From positions 1-37,741 of the forward strand of contig CAAEBN010000036.1 in assembly GCA_900754075.1 (NCBI GenBank): a DNA stretch of 37,741 nucleotides, in the 5' to 3' direction. Each line of letters opens with the position of its first letter. Positions within the stretch are counted from its first letter, which is position 1. The notes under the pieces are model-generated. The model had not been told where the DNA came from, did no database searches, and was given only the letters and a program-made list of their open reading frames with translations. Made by a program: the position numbers and the translations under genes. This document shows positions 8,920-16,623 of the stretch, piece after piece. The stretch is from an uncultured Collinsella sp. Its GTDB lineage: Bacteria > Actinomycetota > Coriobacteriia > Coriobacteriales > Coriobacteriaceae.

Positions 8920-9561
8920 ATGGCACTTGAGAAGATCGACATCGACACCCTCGACCCGGCGGCGACCATCGTCGTGGCAACGGGCAACGCCCATAAGCTC
9001 ACCGAGATCGAGGCCATTTTGGGCAAGGTTATGCCCGAGGTTCGCTTTGTGGCGCTCGGTCAGCTGGGCGATTTTGAGGACCCCGAGGAAAACGGCACGA
9101 CGTTTTTGGAGAACGCCATCATCAAGGCGCAGGCTGCCGTCGAAGAGACGGGGCTCATGGCCATTGCCGACGATTCGGGCCTGGTCGTCGACGCGCTGGA
9201 CGGTGAACCCGGTGTGTATAGCGCGCGCTATGCGGGCGTTCACGGCGACGATGCCGCCAACAATGCCAAGCTGCTCGTTAACCTGGAAGGCGTGGCCGAC
9301 GAGGACCGCACTGCGCGCTTTATGAGCGTCGTTGCGCTCATCGACACGGACGGTTTGGTCACCTATGGTGAGGGCGCCTGCGAGGGCGTTATCGCACACG
9401 AGGGCCGCGGCGATCACGGCTTTGGCTACGACCCGCTGTTCCTGCCGGTCGACACGCCGGGCAAGACCATGGCCGAGCTGACGGCGGACGAGAAGAACGC
9501 CATCAGCCATCGATTCCATGCGCTCGAGCACCTATCCGCCAAACTGACGGGCGAGGAGTAG
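8920..9561 (+). CDS. rdgB: XTP/dITP diphosphatase (RdgB/HAM1 family)
   Basis: Hydrolyses dITP, dXTP and ITP to monophosphates, keeping damaged purines out of nucleic acid. The 213 residues show VVATGNAHKLTE near the N-terminus, the metal-binding ADDSGLVVDALDGEPGVYSA region, GFGYDPLF and the C-terminal SHRFHAL (SHRxxA-type) motif. The ATG at 8920 has an ideal AAGGAG 8 bases upstream; the in-frame ATG at 8851 does not. The stop is 3 bases before the dtd start, so the two are translationally linked. Confidence 0.96.
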   Translation: MALEKIDIDTLDPAATIVVATGNAHKLTEIEAILGKVMPEVRFVALGQLGDFEDPEENGTTFLENAIIKAQAAVEETGLMAIADDSGLVVDALDGEPGVYSARYAGVHGDDAANNAKLLVNLEGVADEDRTARFMSVVALIDTDGLVTYGEGACEGVIAHEGRGDHGFGYDPLFLPVDTPGKTMAELTADEKNAISHRFHALEHLSAKLTGEE

Positions 9562-9564
9562 GCC

Positions 9565-10011
9565 GTGCGTGCGGTGGTGCAGCGCGTGCTCAACGCCGGC
9601 GTGACGGTCGACGGCGAGTGCGTGGGCAAAATTGGGCGCGGCTATCTGGTGCTGCTGGGCGTGGGCCACGGCGACACGCGCGCCGAGGCCGATAAGCTGT
9701 GGAGCAAGCTCCGGGGCTTGCGCATTAACGAGGACGAGAACGGCAAGACCAACCTGGCGCTTGCCGATGTCGACGGCGAGGTTCTCGTGGTGTCGCAGTT
9801 CACGCTGTTCGCCGATTGCCGTCACGGCCGCCGTCCATCGTTTACGGATGCCGGCGCCCCCGATGTCGCCAACGAGCTCTACGAGTACTTCCTGACGCTT
9901 GTGCGCGAGGACGTCGAGCACGTAGCGCATGGCATTTTCGGCGCCGACATGAAGGTCGACCTCGTCAACGACGGTCCATTCACCATCGTCCTCGATACCG
10001 ACAATCTGTAG
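9565..10011 (+). CDS. dtd: D-aminoacyl-tRNA deacylase
   Basis: Removes D-amino acids (and misplaced glycine) from tRNA. The 148-residue length is typical. Both active-site signatures are present: SQFTL and the C-terminal NDGPFT, the family's cis Gly-Pro site. It starts with GTG only 3 bases after rdgB, using a GGAG embedded in the rdgB end. Arg-Ala-Val-Val-Gln-Arg-Val at the N-terminus is the usual family opening. Confidence 0.96.
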   Translation: MRAVVQRVLNAGVTVDGECVGKIGRGYLVLLGVGHGDTRAEADKLWSKLRGLRINEDENGKTNLALADVDGEVLVVSQFTLFADCRHGRRPSFTDAGAPDVANELYEYFLTLVREDVEHVAHGIFGADMKVDLVNDGPFTIVLDTDNL

Positions 10012-10044
10012 GTAGTCAATTTGGGACGAGGCTTATTTAGCTAC

Positions 10045-10074
10045 TTGCGCGGGGTTGTAACAGGGTGCTATAGT
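10045..10074 (+). promoter_or_regulatory. Sigma-70-type promoter for veg-ispE
   Basis: TTGCGC, 18 bases, TATAGT. The same TTGCGC -35 box recurs before tRNA-Thr at 32662. A small hairpin with a T run lies downstream before the veg start. Confidence 0.55.
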
Positions 10075-10094
10075 ATTAGAGTTTTGTCTATCTT

Positions 10095-10114
10095 AGGGGT
10101 ATTATCCCCTTTTT
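10095..10114 (+). other. Leader hairpin with T run upstream of veg
   Basis: AGGGG pairs with CCCCT around a six-base loop and is followed by TTTT. It sits between the promoter and the veg ribosome site, so it could act as a weak attenuator; the 5-bp stem is short. Confidence 0.35.
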
Positions 10115-10141
10115 GAATTGCACCTTCTGGAGGCCCTGTTC

Positions 10142-10438
10142 ATGGAAGAGATGGAAGTCAATCACGTCGACGACATCCACGAGAAGCTGACCGATATGGT
10201 GGGCGATCGCGTTAAGGTGAAGGCCAACATGGGCCGCACCCGCGTCGTCGAGCGCATGGGCACCATCAAGAGCGTCCATCCGGCAGTCTTTATCGTCGAG
10301 GTCGACGAGCGCCGTGGCCGCAAGTCGCGTCAGTCCTACCAGTATATTGATGTTCTCACCGGCCAGGTCGAGCTGTTCGACCCCGAGAGCGGCGAGCACA
10401 TTTTTACCCCACTCGGCAATCAGCTCGAGGAGCACTAG
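10142..10438 (+). CDS. veg: Veg family protein
   Basis: A 98-residue protein of the Veg (DUF1021) family. In Bacillus subtilis Veg is a highly expressed small protein linked to biofilm formation; the molecular role is unsettled. The family core is visible as GDRVKVKANMGRTR followed by an Ile-Val-Glu-Val strand region and a C-terminal acidic tail. The ATG used has TGGAGG 8 bases upstream; a second ATG three codons on is too far from it. ispE starts 2 bases after the stop; veg beside ispE is also the Bacillus order, which supports the call. Confidence 0.88.
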   Translation: MEEMEVNHVDDIHEKLTDMVGDRVKVKANMGRTRVVERMGTIKSVHPAVFIVEVDERRGRKSRQSYQYIDVLTGQVELFDPESGEHIFTPLGNQLEEH

Positions 10439-10440
10439 CG

Positions 10441-11337
10441 GTGACCGATTGGTCCCTGACCCTTTCCGCGCCGGCAAAGATCAACCTCTATCTGGGGGTT
10501 CATACCGAGCGTGACGACCGCGGCTACCATAAGGTCGATTCCCTGATGGCAGCCGTCGGTCTTGTCGATACCGTGACGGTTACGCCGGCACAGGCGCTGA
10601 TCGTCCAGACGATTCCGGCATCCGACTTTCCCATGCAAAAGAATACGGCGTATCGTGCGGCCGCTGCTATGGCCGAGCATTATGGTCGCGAAGCCAACGT
10701 CTGCATCACGATCGAGAAGCGCATCCCGTTGTGTGCCGGTCTGGGCGGTCCTTCGACGGATGCCGCGGCGGTCATTGTCGCCTTGGCAGAGCTGTGGGGT
10801 ATCGACCGTGCCGATCCCGCGCTGGACAACATCGCGCGCGGCATTGGAGCCGACGTTCCCTTCTTTTTGCATGCCAGCCCTGCATTTTACGTGGGTGGGG
10901 GAGACGTGCTGGCAACCGAGTACCCCGCACTACCCGCGACACCCGTCGTGCTGGTCAAGCCGCGCGAGGCAAGCGTTTCAACAATTGAAGCCTATCGACG
11001 TTTTGACGAGACTCCAGCGCCTGCGGACAAGCCCGGAGCGATCGCATCTGCCCTTCGCTCGGGAGACGTAGAGGCGGCCTACGCGCTCGTCCACAACAAC
11101 CTGGGTGTCATTTCCGCGCAGATGGAGCCGCGGATTCAAACGGTGCTCGACTGGCTCCGTTCACAGGACGGTACCATTACCGCAAACGTGTGCGGTTCGG
11201 GTGCCTGCTCGTTTGCCATTTGCGATACTGCCGCCACGGCAGTCAATCTTGCGGCAGTCGCTCAACAAAATGGCTGGTGGGCTTATGCAACGGAGCTCGT
11301 TTCCGACACAGTTCGTATTGAAGCGCCAAAGAAGTAA
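10441..11337 (+). CDS. ispE: 4-diphosphocytidyl-2-C-methyl-D-erythritol kinase
   Basis: ATP-dependent GHMP kinase phosphorylating CDP-ME in the MEP isoprenoid pathway. The 298 residues contain the N-terminal SAPAKINLYLGV substrate motif, the GHMP ATP loop PLCAGLGGPSTDAAA (a Pro where many relatives have Gly or Ser) and a C-terminal GSGACSFAI glycine motif. The GTG start lies 2 bases after veg, inside the same transcript. ispD and ispF, neighbouring steps of the pathway, are 15 kb further on. Confidence 0.95.
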   Translation: MTDWSLTLSAPAKINLYLGVHTERDDRGYHKVDSLMAAVGLVDTVTVTPAQALIVQTIPASDFPMQKNTAYRAAAAMAEHYGREANVCITIEKRIPLCAGLGGPSTDAAAVIVALAELWGIDRADPALDNIARGIGADVPFFLHASPAFYVGGGDVLATEYPALPATPVVLVKPREASVSTIEAYRRFDETPAPADKPGAIASALRSGDVEAAYALVHNNLGVISAQMEPRIQTVLDWLRSQDGTITANVCGSGACSFAICDTAATAVNLAAVAQQNGWWAYATELVSDTVRIEAPKK

Positions 11338-11386
11338 AAATTTCTCTGGCACACGACGGAAATCTTTGTTACTATAGTCGAGCTAA

Positions 11387-11463
11387 CGGGTTGTGGCTCA
11401 GTTTGGTAGAGCACTGCGTTCGGGACGCAGGGGTCGCTGGTTCAAATCCAGTCAACCCGACCA
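11387..11463 (+). tRNA. tRNA-Pro (anticodon CGG)
   Basis: The acceptor CGGGTTG pairs with CAACCCG; discriminator A; CCA is encoded. D-stem GCTC/GAGC, anticodon stem CTGCG/CGCAG with loop TTCGGGA (anticodon CGG), T-arm GCTGG TTCAAAT CCAGT. A TATAGT -10-like box lies at 11373-11378, with no clear -35. Confidence 0.96.
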
Positions 11464-11474
11464 GAGCATGAGGA

Positions 11475-11502
11475 GGGACCGCTTCTTGCGGTCCCTTTTT
11501 TT
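11475..11502 (+). terminator. Intrinsic terminator after tRNA-Pro
   Basis: GGGACCGC pairs perfectly with GCGGTCCC around TTCTT, followed by seven T. Confidence 0.95.
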
Positions 11503-11510
11503 AGCTATTG

Positions 11511-11539
11511 TTGTGATACCGCGATACCCGCGGTATACT
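11511..11539 (+). promoter_or_regulatory. tatA promoter with palindrome in the spacer
   Basis: TTGTGA, 17 bases, TATACT. The spacer is filled by a perfect inverted repeat, ATACCGCG and CGCGGTAT, separated by 5 bases (11516-11536), which overlaps the -10 box. The layout resembles a repressor operator. Confidence 0.65.
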
Positions 11540-11575
11540 CATTCGAGCTTGTCTCGCTGTATTGTGGAGGTCTAC

Positions 11576-11851
11576 ATGTTTGGACTGAGGGCTCCTGAGC
11601 TCATCATTATTCTCGTCGTTGTCCTGATTATCTTTGGGCCCAAGAACCTGCCGAAGCTCGGTAAGTCCCTCGGCTCTACCGTCAAGAATATCCGCGAGGG
11701 TATGGAGGGCGACGATAAGGGCGAAACCAAGCAGGCCGAGGAGGTTGTGGTCGAGGAGTCCAAGGAGGACAAGGAGATCGCAGAGCTCGAGGCCAAGCTC
11801 GCTGCTGCCAAGCAAAAGAAGGCAGAGGACAGCGACGCGGACGCAGAGTAG
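11576..11851 (+). CDS. tatA: Sec-independent translocase protein TatA/E
   Basis: Pore-forming component of the twin-arginine export system. The 91-residue protein has the standard plan: a short N-terminus (MFGLRAPELIII), one membrane helix (about 5-22), the FGPKNLP hinge, an amphipathic helix and a charged, Glu/Lys-rich tail predicted to be cytoplasmic. The start follows GTGGAGG by 5 bases. No tatC or tatB is in the window, so the gene is an orphan, as is common in Gram-positive genomes. It has its own promoter and terminator. Confidence 0.92.
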   Translation: MFGLRAPELIIILVVVLIIFGPKNLPKLGKSLGSTVKNIREGMEGDDKGETKQAEEVVVEESKEDKEIAELEAKLAAAKQKKAEDSDADAE

Positions 11852-11876
11852 TCCCATCCCTTTGGGGTGAGCACCT

Positions 11877-11910
11877 GACCGGCTTGCCCGCAGGCTAGCC
11901 GGTCTTTTTT
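11877..11910 (+). terminator. Intrinsic terminator after tatA
   Basis: GACCGGCT pairs with AGCCGGTC around a 12-base loop, followed by six T. Confidence 0.93.
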
Positions 11911-11958
11911 CGTTTTGTTGACAGTTGATCGTTACATCATAGTTGGGGAGATATCCGT

Positions 11959-12429
11959 ATGGACGCAAGCCAGATCGTACTGACCGCTGAAGGCCGCCAG
12001 AAGCTCGTCGAGGAGCTCGCTTGGCGTGAGGGCGATTACGCCAAGGAGATCGTCGAGGACATCAAGGAAGCCCGCGCGTTCGGCGACCTTTCGGAGAACT
12101 CCGAGTACGATGCCGCCAAGGACAAGCAGGCCCAGAACGCCGCTCGTATCGCCGAGATCCAGGCCATCCTCGCCAACGCTCAGATCGCTGCCAGCACGGG
12201 CGACCTGACTGTCTCCATTGGCTCGACTGTTACCCTGGTCGACCCCAACGGTGAGCTCATCGAGGTCACGCTTGTCGGTACCACCGAGACCAACTCGCTC
12301 GAGCACAAGATCTCCAACGAGTCTCCGGTCGGTCACGCCATCATTGGTCATGGCGAGGGCGACTCTGTCGAGGTCGTTACGCCTTCCGGCAAGACCCGCG
12401 TCTACACCATCGCTAAGATCGCACGCTAG
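11959..12429 (+). CDS. greA: Transcription elongation factor GreA
   Basis: Rescues backtracked RNA polymerase by stimulating cleavage of the nascent RNA. The 156-residue length matches the family. An N-terminal coiled coil (about 1-78) includes the acidic tip and the GDLSENSEYDAAKD signature, followed by an FKBP-like C-terminal domain (SPVGHAIIGH). GGGGAG precedes the ATG. A TTGACA lies 35 bases upstream, but no well-spaced -10 box is seen. lysS follows, an order also common in Firmicutes. Confidence 0.95.
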   Translation: MDASQIVLTAEGRQKLVEELAWREGDYAKEIVEDIKEARAFGDLSENSEYDAAKDKQAQNAARIAEIQAILANAQIAASTGDLTVSIGSTVTLVDPNGELIEVTLVGTTETNSLEHKISNESPVGHAIIGHGEGDSVEVVTPSGKTRVYTIAKIAR

Positions 12430-12457
12430 ACCACGGTCCCGCGTAAAGGTATGTTTT

Positions 12458-12490
12458 CGCTCCCTGGGACCGAATCCTGGGGAGCGTTTT
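12458..12490 (+). terminator. Terminator-like hairpin between greA and lysS
   Basis: CGCTCCC pairs with GGGAGCG, then TTTT. It lies 19 bases upstream of the lysS start, so it may attenuate read-through into lysS. Confidence 0.7.
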
Positions 12491-12508
12491 AGTTTGAGGA
12501 GCTAACTT

Positions 12509-14473
12509 ATGGCAGAGAACCAGAACGCCGCCGATCAGGCATCGACGCTCAACGACGAGCGCGCCACCCGCCTGGCCAAGCGCGCCGCCCTGTTCGAGGC
12601 GGGCCAGAACCCCTATCCCGAGCACTCTGAGCTTGAGGACTACGTCGCCGACATCGAGACCAAGTACGCCGAGCTCGCCGATGGCGAGGACACCGAGGAC
12701 GTCGTGAAGATCGGCGGCCGTGTGGTCGCCAAGCGCGGTCAGGGCAAGATCATGTTCATCGTCGTGCGCGACGCGACCGGCGAGATCCAGCTGTTCTGCC
12801 GCATCAACGACATGGACGAGGCCGCCTGGAATACGCTCAAGGCCCTCGACCTGGGCGATATCCTGGGCGTGACCGGCGTAGTCGTGCGCACCAAGCGTGG
12901 CCAGCTTTCCGTTGCCCCCAAGAGCGCGACGCTGCTCTCCAAGGCCGTTCGCCCGCTGCCCGAGAAGTTCCACGGTCTTTCCGATAAGGAGACCCGCTAT
13001 CGTCAGCGCTATGTCGACCTGATCGCCAACGACGACGTTCGCGAGACCTTCCGTAAGCGTTCGCAGATTCTCTCCACGTTCCGCCGCTTTATGGAGTCCG
13101 ATGGCTACATGGAGGTCGAGACCCCTATCCTGCAGACCATCCAGGGCGGAGCTACTGCCAAGCCGTTCATCACGCACTTCAATGCGCTCGATCAGGAGTG
13201 CTACCTGCGTATCGCCACCGAGCTGCACCTCAAGCGCTGCATCGTCGGCGGCTTTGAGCGCGTGTTCGAGATCGGCCGTATCTTCCGCAACGAGGGCATG
13301 GACCTTACCCACAATCCCGAGTTCACCACGATGGAGGCCTACCGCGCCTTCTCCGACCTCGAGGGCATGAAGGCACTCGCTCAGGGTGTCATTAAGGCCG
13401 CTAACAAGGCTATCGGCAACCCCGAGGTTATTGAGTACCAGGGCCAGACCATCGACCTCTCCGGCGAGTGGGCCAGCCGTCCCATGACCGACATTGTCTC
13501 CGACGTGCTCGGCAAGCCGGTCACCATCGACACGCCGGTTGAGGAGCTTGCTGCCGCCGCACGCGAGAAGGGCCTGGAGATCAAGCCCGAGTGGACCGCC
13601 GGCAAGATCATCGCCGAGATTTATGACGAGCTGGGCGAGGACACCATCGTCAACCCCACCTTCGTGTGCGATTACCCCATCGAGGTTAGCCCGCTTGCCA
13701 AACGCTTTGAGGATGACCCGCGCCTGACCCATCGCTTTGAGCTGGTCATCGCCGGCCACGAGTACGCGAACGCGTTCTCCGAGCTCAACGACCCGGTCGA
13801 CCAGGCCGAGCGCTTCGCTGCCCAGATGGCCGAGAAGGCCGGCGGCGACGACGAGGCCATGGAGTACGACGAGGATTACGTGCGCGCCCTCGAGTACGGT
13901 ATGCCTCCTGCGGGCGGCATCGGCATCGGCATCGACCGCGTGGTCATGCTGCTCACCAACCAGGCTTCCATCCGCGACGTGCTGCTGTTCCCGCACATGA
14001 AGCCCGAGAAGGGTTTCCAGTCCGGTGCCGCCGCTGCCAAGGCTGCCGAGGCCGGCAACACCGCGAGCCCCTTCGTCAAGCCCCTCAAGCCCACGGTCGA
14101 TTATTCCAAGATTGCCGTCGAGCCGCTGTTTGAGGAGTTCGTCGACTTCGATACCTTCTCTAAGAGCGACTTCCGCGCCGTGAAGGTCAAGGCATGCGAG
14201 GCCGTCAAGAAGTCCAAGAAGCTGCTGAACTTTACGCTCGATGACGGTACCGGCACTGACCGTACCATTCTCTCCGGCATCCATGAATACTATGAGCCCG
14301 AGGACCTGGTCGGCAAGACCCTGCTCGCCATCACCAACCTGCCTCCGCGCAAGATGATGGGTATCCCCAGCTGCGGCATGCTCATCAGCGCCATCCACGA
14401 GGAGGAGGGCGAGGAGCGCCTCAACCTGATCCAGCTCGACGCTTCCATCCCTGCCGGCGCAAAGATGTACTAA
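12509..14473 (+). CDS. lysS: Lysyl-tRNA synthetase (class II) with C-terminal tRNA-binding domain
   Basis: Charges tRNA-Lys. Residues about 55-150 are the OB-fold anticodon-binding domain; about 170-500 are the class II catalytic core, with GGATAKPF, the motif 2 region FRNEGMDLTHNPEF and the motif 3 region PAGGIGIGIDRVVML. A bacterial LysRS normally ends soon after motif 3 (about 500 residues). Here an Ala-rich linker leads to a further domain (about 540-654) like the C-terminus of MetRS: FSKSDFRAVKV, SKKLLNFTLD, ILSGI, NLPPRKMMGIPSCGM. That is an EMAP/Trbp-type nonspecific tRNA-binding fold. The same frame runs through both parts with no stop or shift. The start follows a GAGGAG site. Confidence 0.95.
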   Translation: MAENQNAADQASTLNDERATRLAKRAALFEAGQNPYPEHSELEDYVADIETKYAELADGEDTEDVVKIGGRVVAKRGQGKIMFIVVRDATGEIQLFCRINDMDEAAWNTLKALDLGDILGVTGVVVRTKRGQLSVAPKSATLLSKAVRPLPEKFHGLSDKETRYRQRYVDLIANDDVRETFRKRSQILSTFRRFMESDGYMEVETPILQTIQGGATAKPFITHFNALDQECYLRIATELHLKRCIVGGFERVFEIGRIFRNEGMDLTHNPEFTTMEAYRAFSDLEGMKALAQGVIKAANKAIGNPEVIEYQGQTIDLSGEWASRPMTDIVSDVLGKPVTIDTPVEELAAAAREKGLEIKPEWTAGKIIAEIYDELGEDTIVNPTFVCDYPIEVSPLAKRFEDDPRLTHRFELVIAGHEYANAFSELNDPVDQAERFAAQMAEKAGGDDEAMEYDEDYVRALEYGMPPAGGIGIGIDRVVMLLTNQASIRDVLLFPHMKPEKGFQSGAAAAKAAEAGNTASPFVKPLKPTVDYSKIAVEPLFEEFVDFDTFSKSDFRAVKVKACEAVKKSKKLLNFTLDDGTGTDRTILSGIHEYYEPEDLVGKTLLAITNLPPRKMMGIPSCGMLISAIHEEEGEERLNLIQLDASIPAGAKMY

Positions 14474-14835
14474 TTAGTTACGCGGTTCTACGAACCGCGT
14501 AACGGCTCGACGCTGCGCGGGCCGCACCTGTACAATCTGACGTTCAACTTCAAGGGCGCGACCAGAAGGTCAGCGCCCTTTCGTTTCACGTCACCTTGTC
14601 TCAAATGCGACCCGCTCGCTGGCTTATGCTCAACCTATGGTGGCATCTCGTTCCGAAGGCACCTTGCTCGCTCTGGCGGGCTTTCGCTGGCGTTGCCAAA
14701 ACATCGGCGTTACCTTGGTCCAGATGTAGTCATTGGCTATTGCGAACATGGCTCGCATGACAGCCGTCTCTTTTATGTTTCCTTTAGCCGTCGCTGTCTA
14801 GGATGGGGGTTAGTCGATAGGAAGGGAGCACCGGG
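14474..14835. other. Gene-free region between lysS and thrE
   Basis: 362 bases without a supported gene. They hold a perfect 12-bp hairpin with a 3-base loop (14477-14503, no T tail), an isolated TACAAT -10-like box at 14531, and the terminator at 14552. The last 250 bases presumably contain the promoter of the exporter gene; TAGGAT near 14801 is a weak -10 candidate. Confidence 0.6.
14552..14586 (+). terminator. Intrinsic terminator downstream of lysS
   Basis: AAGGGCGC plus GACC pairs with GGTC plus GCGCCCTT (one bulged A) around AGAA, followed by TTTCGTTT. Confidence 0.8.
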
Positions 14836-16404
14836 ATGGACGATGCGAGCGAGCGCGCAATCGAAGAGGACATGCTCGATCAGTTCAATTACTTTGATGA
14901 TGAGGACGAGGAGCTGATCGACCGTCGCGAGCCAGCGCCGCTTGATTCCTTTGATCTGGTCGATGAAGAGACTGATGAGGTTGAGGACGAATCAACGGAG
15001 TTCCCACAGTCTTCGCGCCTTAACTCGCTGCTTTCGAGAGCCCCCATGCACCACGGCGTTCGTGCCGGCGCGCTCCATATGAAAACTGACTGGCACCAGA
15101 TCGTGACGGCAGGCGATGAGCTTGCCGTCGATGCGCCGCTCACCGATAAGTCATCCATCATCTGCCGCACCGGCATGCTTATGCTGGCAAGCGGAACGGG
15201 TGCCTGGCGCGTGCGCGATACCATGAATCGTGTTGCTGCCGTACTGGGCGTCACGATTCACGTCGACCTGAGTCTTCTGTCGTTTGAGTGCACCTGCATC
15301 GAAGATGGCCACTGCTTTAACGAGGTTGTCAGCCTGCCCACAACGGGAGTCAATACCCATCGCATTTGGATGATGGAGAGTTTCCTCAAGGAAATCGAGA
15401 CCTATGGTCGTCGCTTCACGGTACACGAGTATCACGAGATGCTCAGGACCGTTGAGAGCTCAAAGCCCGATTACTCTCCCTGGCAACAGGGCCTTGCGGC
15501 AGCCTGTGCTTGCGGCGCCTTCGTCTTTTTGCTCGGCGGCGGCCCTATCGAGATGGCCTGCGCGTTCGTGGGCGCGGGTGTCGGCAACTTTGCCCGCTCC
15601 CATATTCTCAAGCAAGGCCTTGGTCAGTTCAGCGCGCTGACGACCGGCGTTGCGCTCGCTTGCGTTTCGTATCTGCTGGCATTGCTCGGCCTTGGCCAGG
15701 TCATACCGGGGGCAATGTCGCACCAAGAAGGCTATATCGGCGCCATGCTCTTTGTGATTCCCGGCTTTCCGCTCATTACGGCAGGCCTCGACATCGCTAA
15801 GCTCGACATGCGAAGCGGTATCGAACGTCTTTCGTATGCTGTATCGATTATTGTGATGGCGACGCTCGTAGGTTGGATGGTTGCCGAGTGTGTTGGCCTG
15901 GCGCCGGACGACTTTGCGCCGCTCGGCCTTTCGCCGCTTGCTCTTACGCTCCTGCGCGTGGTGATGAGCTTCGTTGGCGTATTCGGCTTCTCGGTGATGT
16001 TCAACAGCCCGGTAAAGATGGCCGCGGCAGCTGGGCTGATCGGCGCCGTGTCCAATACCCTGCGTCTGACCCTTGTCGATGCGCCGACGATGATTCCCTT
16101 CCTGGGCCTCAGCACGGGAATGCCTCCCGAGGCAGCAGCGTTTATCGGCGCGCTGGTATCGGGTCTGCTGGCAAGCTTGGCCGAAGTCAAGCTCACCTAC
16201 CCGCGCATCGCCCTCACGGTGCCTTCGATTGTCATTATGGTGCCCGGTCTGTATCTCTATCGCTCTATGTATTACATGTGCACATTCGACACGGTCAATA
16301 TGCTCGGCTGGTTTGTGCGCGCAGTGCTCATCGTAGCGTTTCTGCCCGTTGGCTTGGGCGTGGCGCGTACGCTCACCGACCCTCGCTGGCGCCACACCAG
16401 CTAA
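14836..16404 (+). CDS. ThrE-family threonine/serine exporter
   Basis: A 522-residue membrane protein with both halves of the ThrE family. An N-terminal cytoplasmic DUF1212-type domain (about 80-215) is followed by about ten hydrophobic segments (about 220-510; PGFPLITAGLDIAKLDM in the first half, a DUF3815-type region in the second). Corynebacterium ThrE exports threonine and serine; the substrate here is inferred from family. The first 60 residues are a very acidic extension. The ATG has AAGGGAG 8 bases upstream. The gene stands alone, followed directly by a REP-like palindrome. Confidence 0.85.
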   Translation: MDDASERAIEEDMLDQFNYFDDEDEELIDRREPAPLDSFDLVDEETDEVEDESTEFPQSSRLNSLLSRAPMHHGVRAGALHMKTDWHQIVTAGDELAVDAPLTDKSSIICRTGMLMLASGTGAWRVRDTMNRVAAVLGVTIHVDLSLLSFECTCIEDGHCFNEVVSLPTTGVNTHRIWMMESFLKEIETYGRRFTVHEYHEMLRTVESSKPDYSPWQQGLAAACACGAFVFLLGGGPIEMACAFVGAGVGNFARSHILKQGLGQFSALTTGVALACVSYLLALLGLGQVIPGAMSHQEGYIGAMLFVIPGFPLITAGLDIAKLDMRSGIERLSYAVSIIVMATLVGWMVAECVGLAPDDFAPLGLSPLALTLLRVVMSFVGVFGFSVMFNSPVKMAAAAGLIGAVSNTLRLTLVDAPTMIPFLGLSTGMPPEAAAFIGALVSGLLASLAEVKLTYPRIALTVPSIVIMVPGLYLYRSMYYMCTFDTVNMLGWFVRAVLIVAFLPVGLGVARTLTDPRWRHTS

Positions 16405-16507
16405 TTGGTACAAGGGGGACAGGTTACTTTGCACCAAATGAGTTGCGGTGAAATAGGGACTGAATTGCTGCTTAAAGGGTCAAAACAGTCCGTATTCCAC
16501 CGCAACT
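16405..16507. repeat. REP/MITE-like palindromic element
   Basis: Two inverted repeats lie back to back just after the ThrE stop. The first (16405-16437) pairs TTGGTACAA with TTGCACCAA around a GGGGACAGGTTAC core. The second (16441-16507) pairs 22-base arms starting AGTTGCGGTG with two mismatches. GGGGACAGGTTAC-type cores are typical of dispersed REP elements mobilised by RAYT transposases, though no such transposase is in the window. Confidence 0.6.
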
Positions 16508-16556
16508 TATGGGGTCGGGGGATTATCGGTGCCCTGCATCTTCATAAACTCAACGC

Positions 16557-16586
16557 TTACGAAGCGCATGCGTTTCGTGCTAGGCT
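16557..16586 (+). promoter_or_regulatory. Candidate promoter of the DUF2798 gene with internal palindrome
   Basis: TTACGA, 18 bases, TAGGCT. The spacer holds a near-perfect palindrome, ACGAAGCGCA/TGCGTTTCGT (16559-16578, one mismatched pair). Hexamers are weak, so this is tentative. Confidence 0.4.
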
Positions 16587-16623
16587 GGTTCCACCACATA
16601 AGTAGTCGCAGACGCACGTACCA

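Noticed and set aside
11918..11943. Complete greA promoter from TTGACA
   Set aside because: The nearest -10-like box (CATAGT) is only 14 bases away, too close.
12430..12508. T-box leader for lysS
   Set aside because: Only a short terminator hairpin is present, with no room or motif for a T-box.
12413..14398. 661-codon open frame on the minus strand opposite lysS
   Set aside because: No domain or motif; codon usage is the mirror of the GC-rich lysS gene. The + strand frame has clear synthetase motifs.
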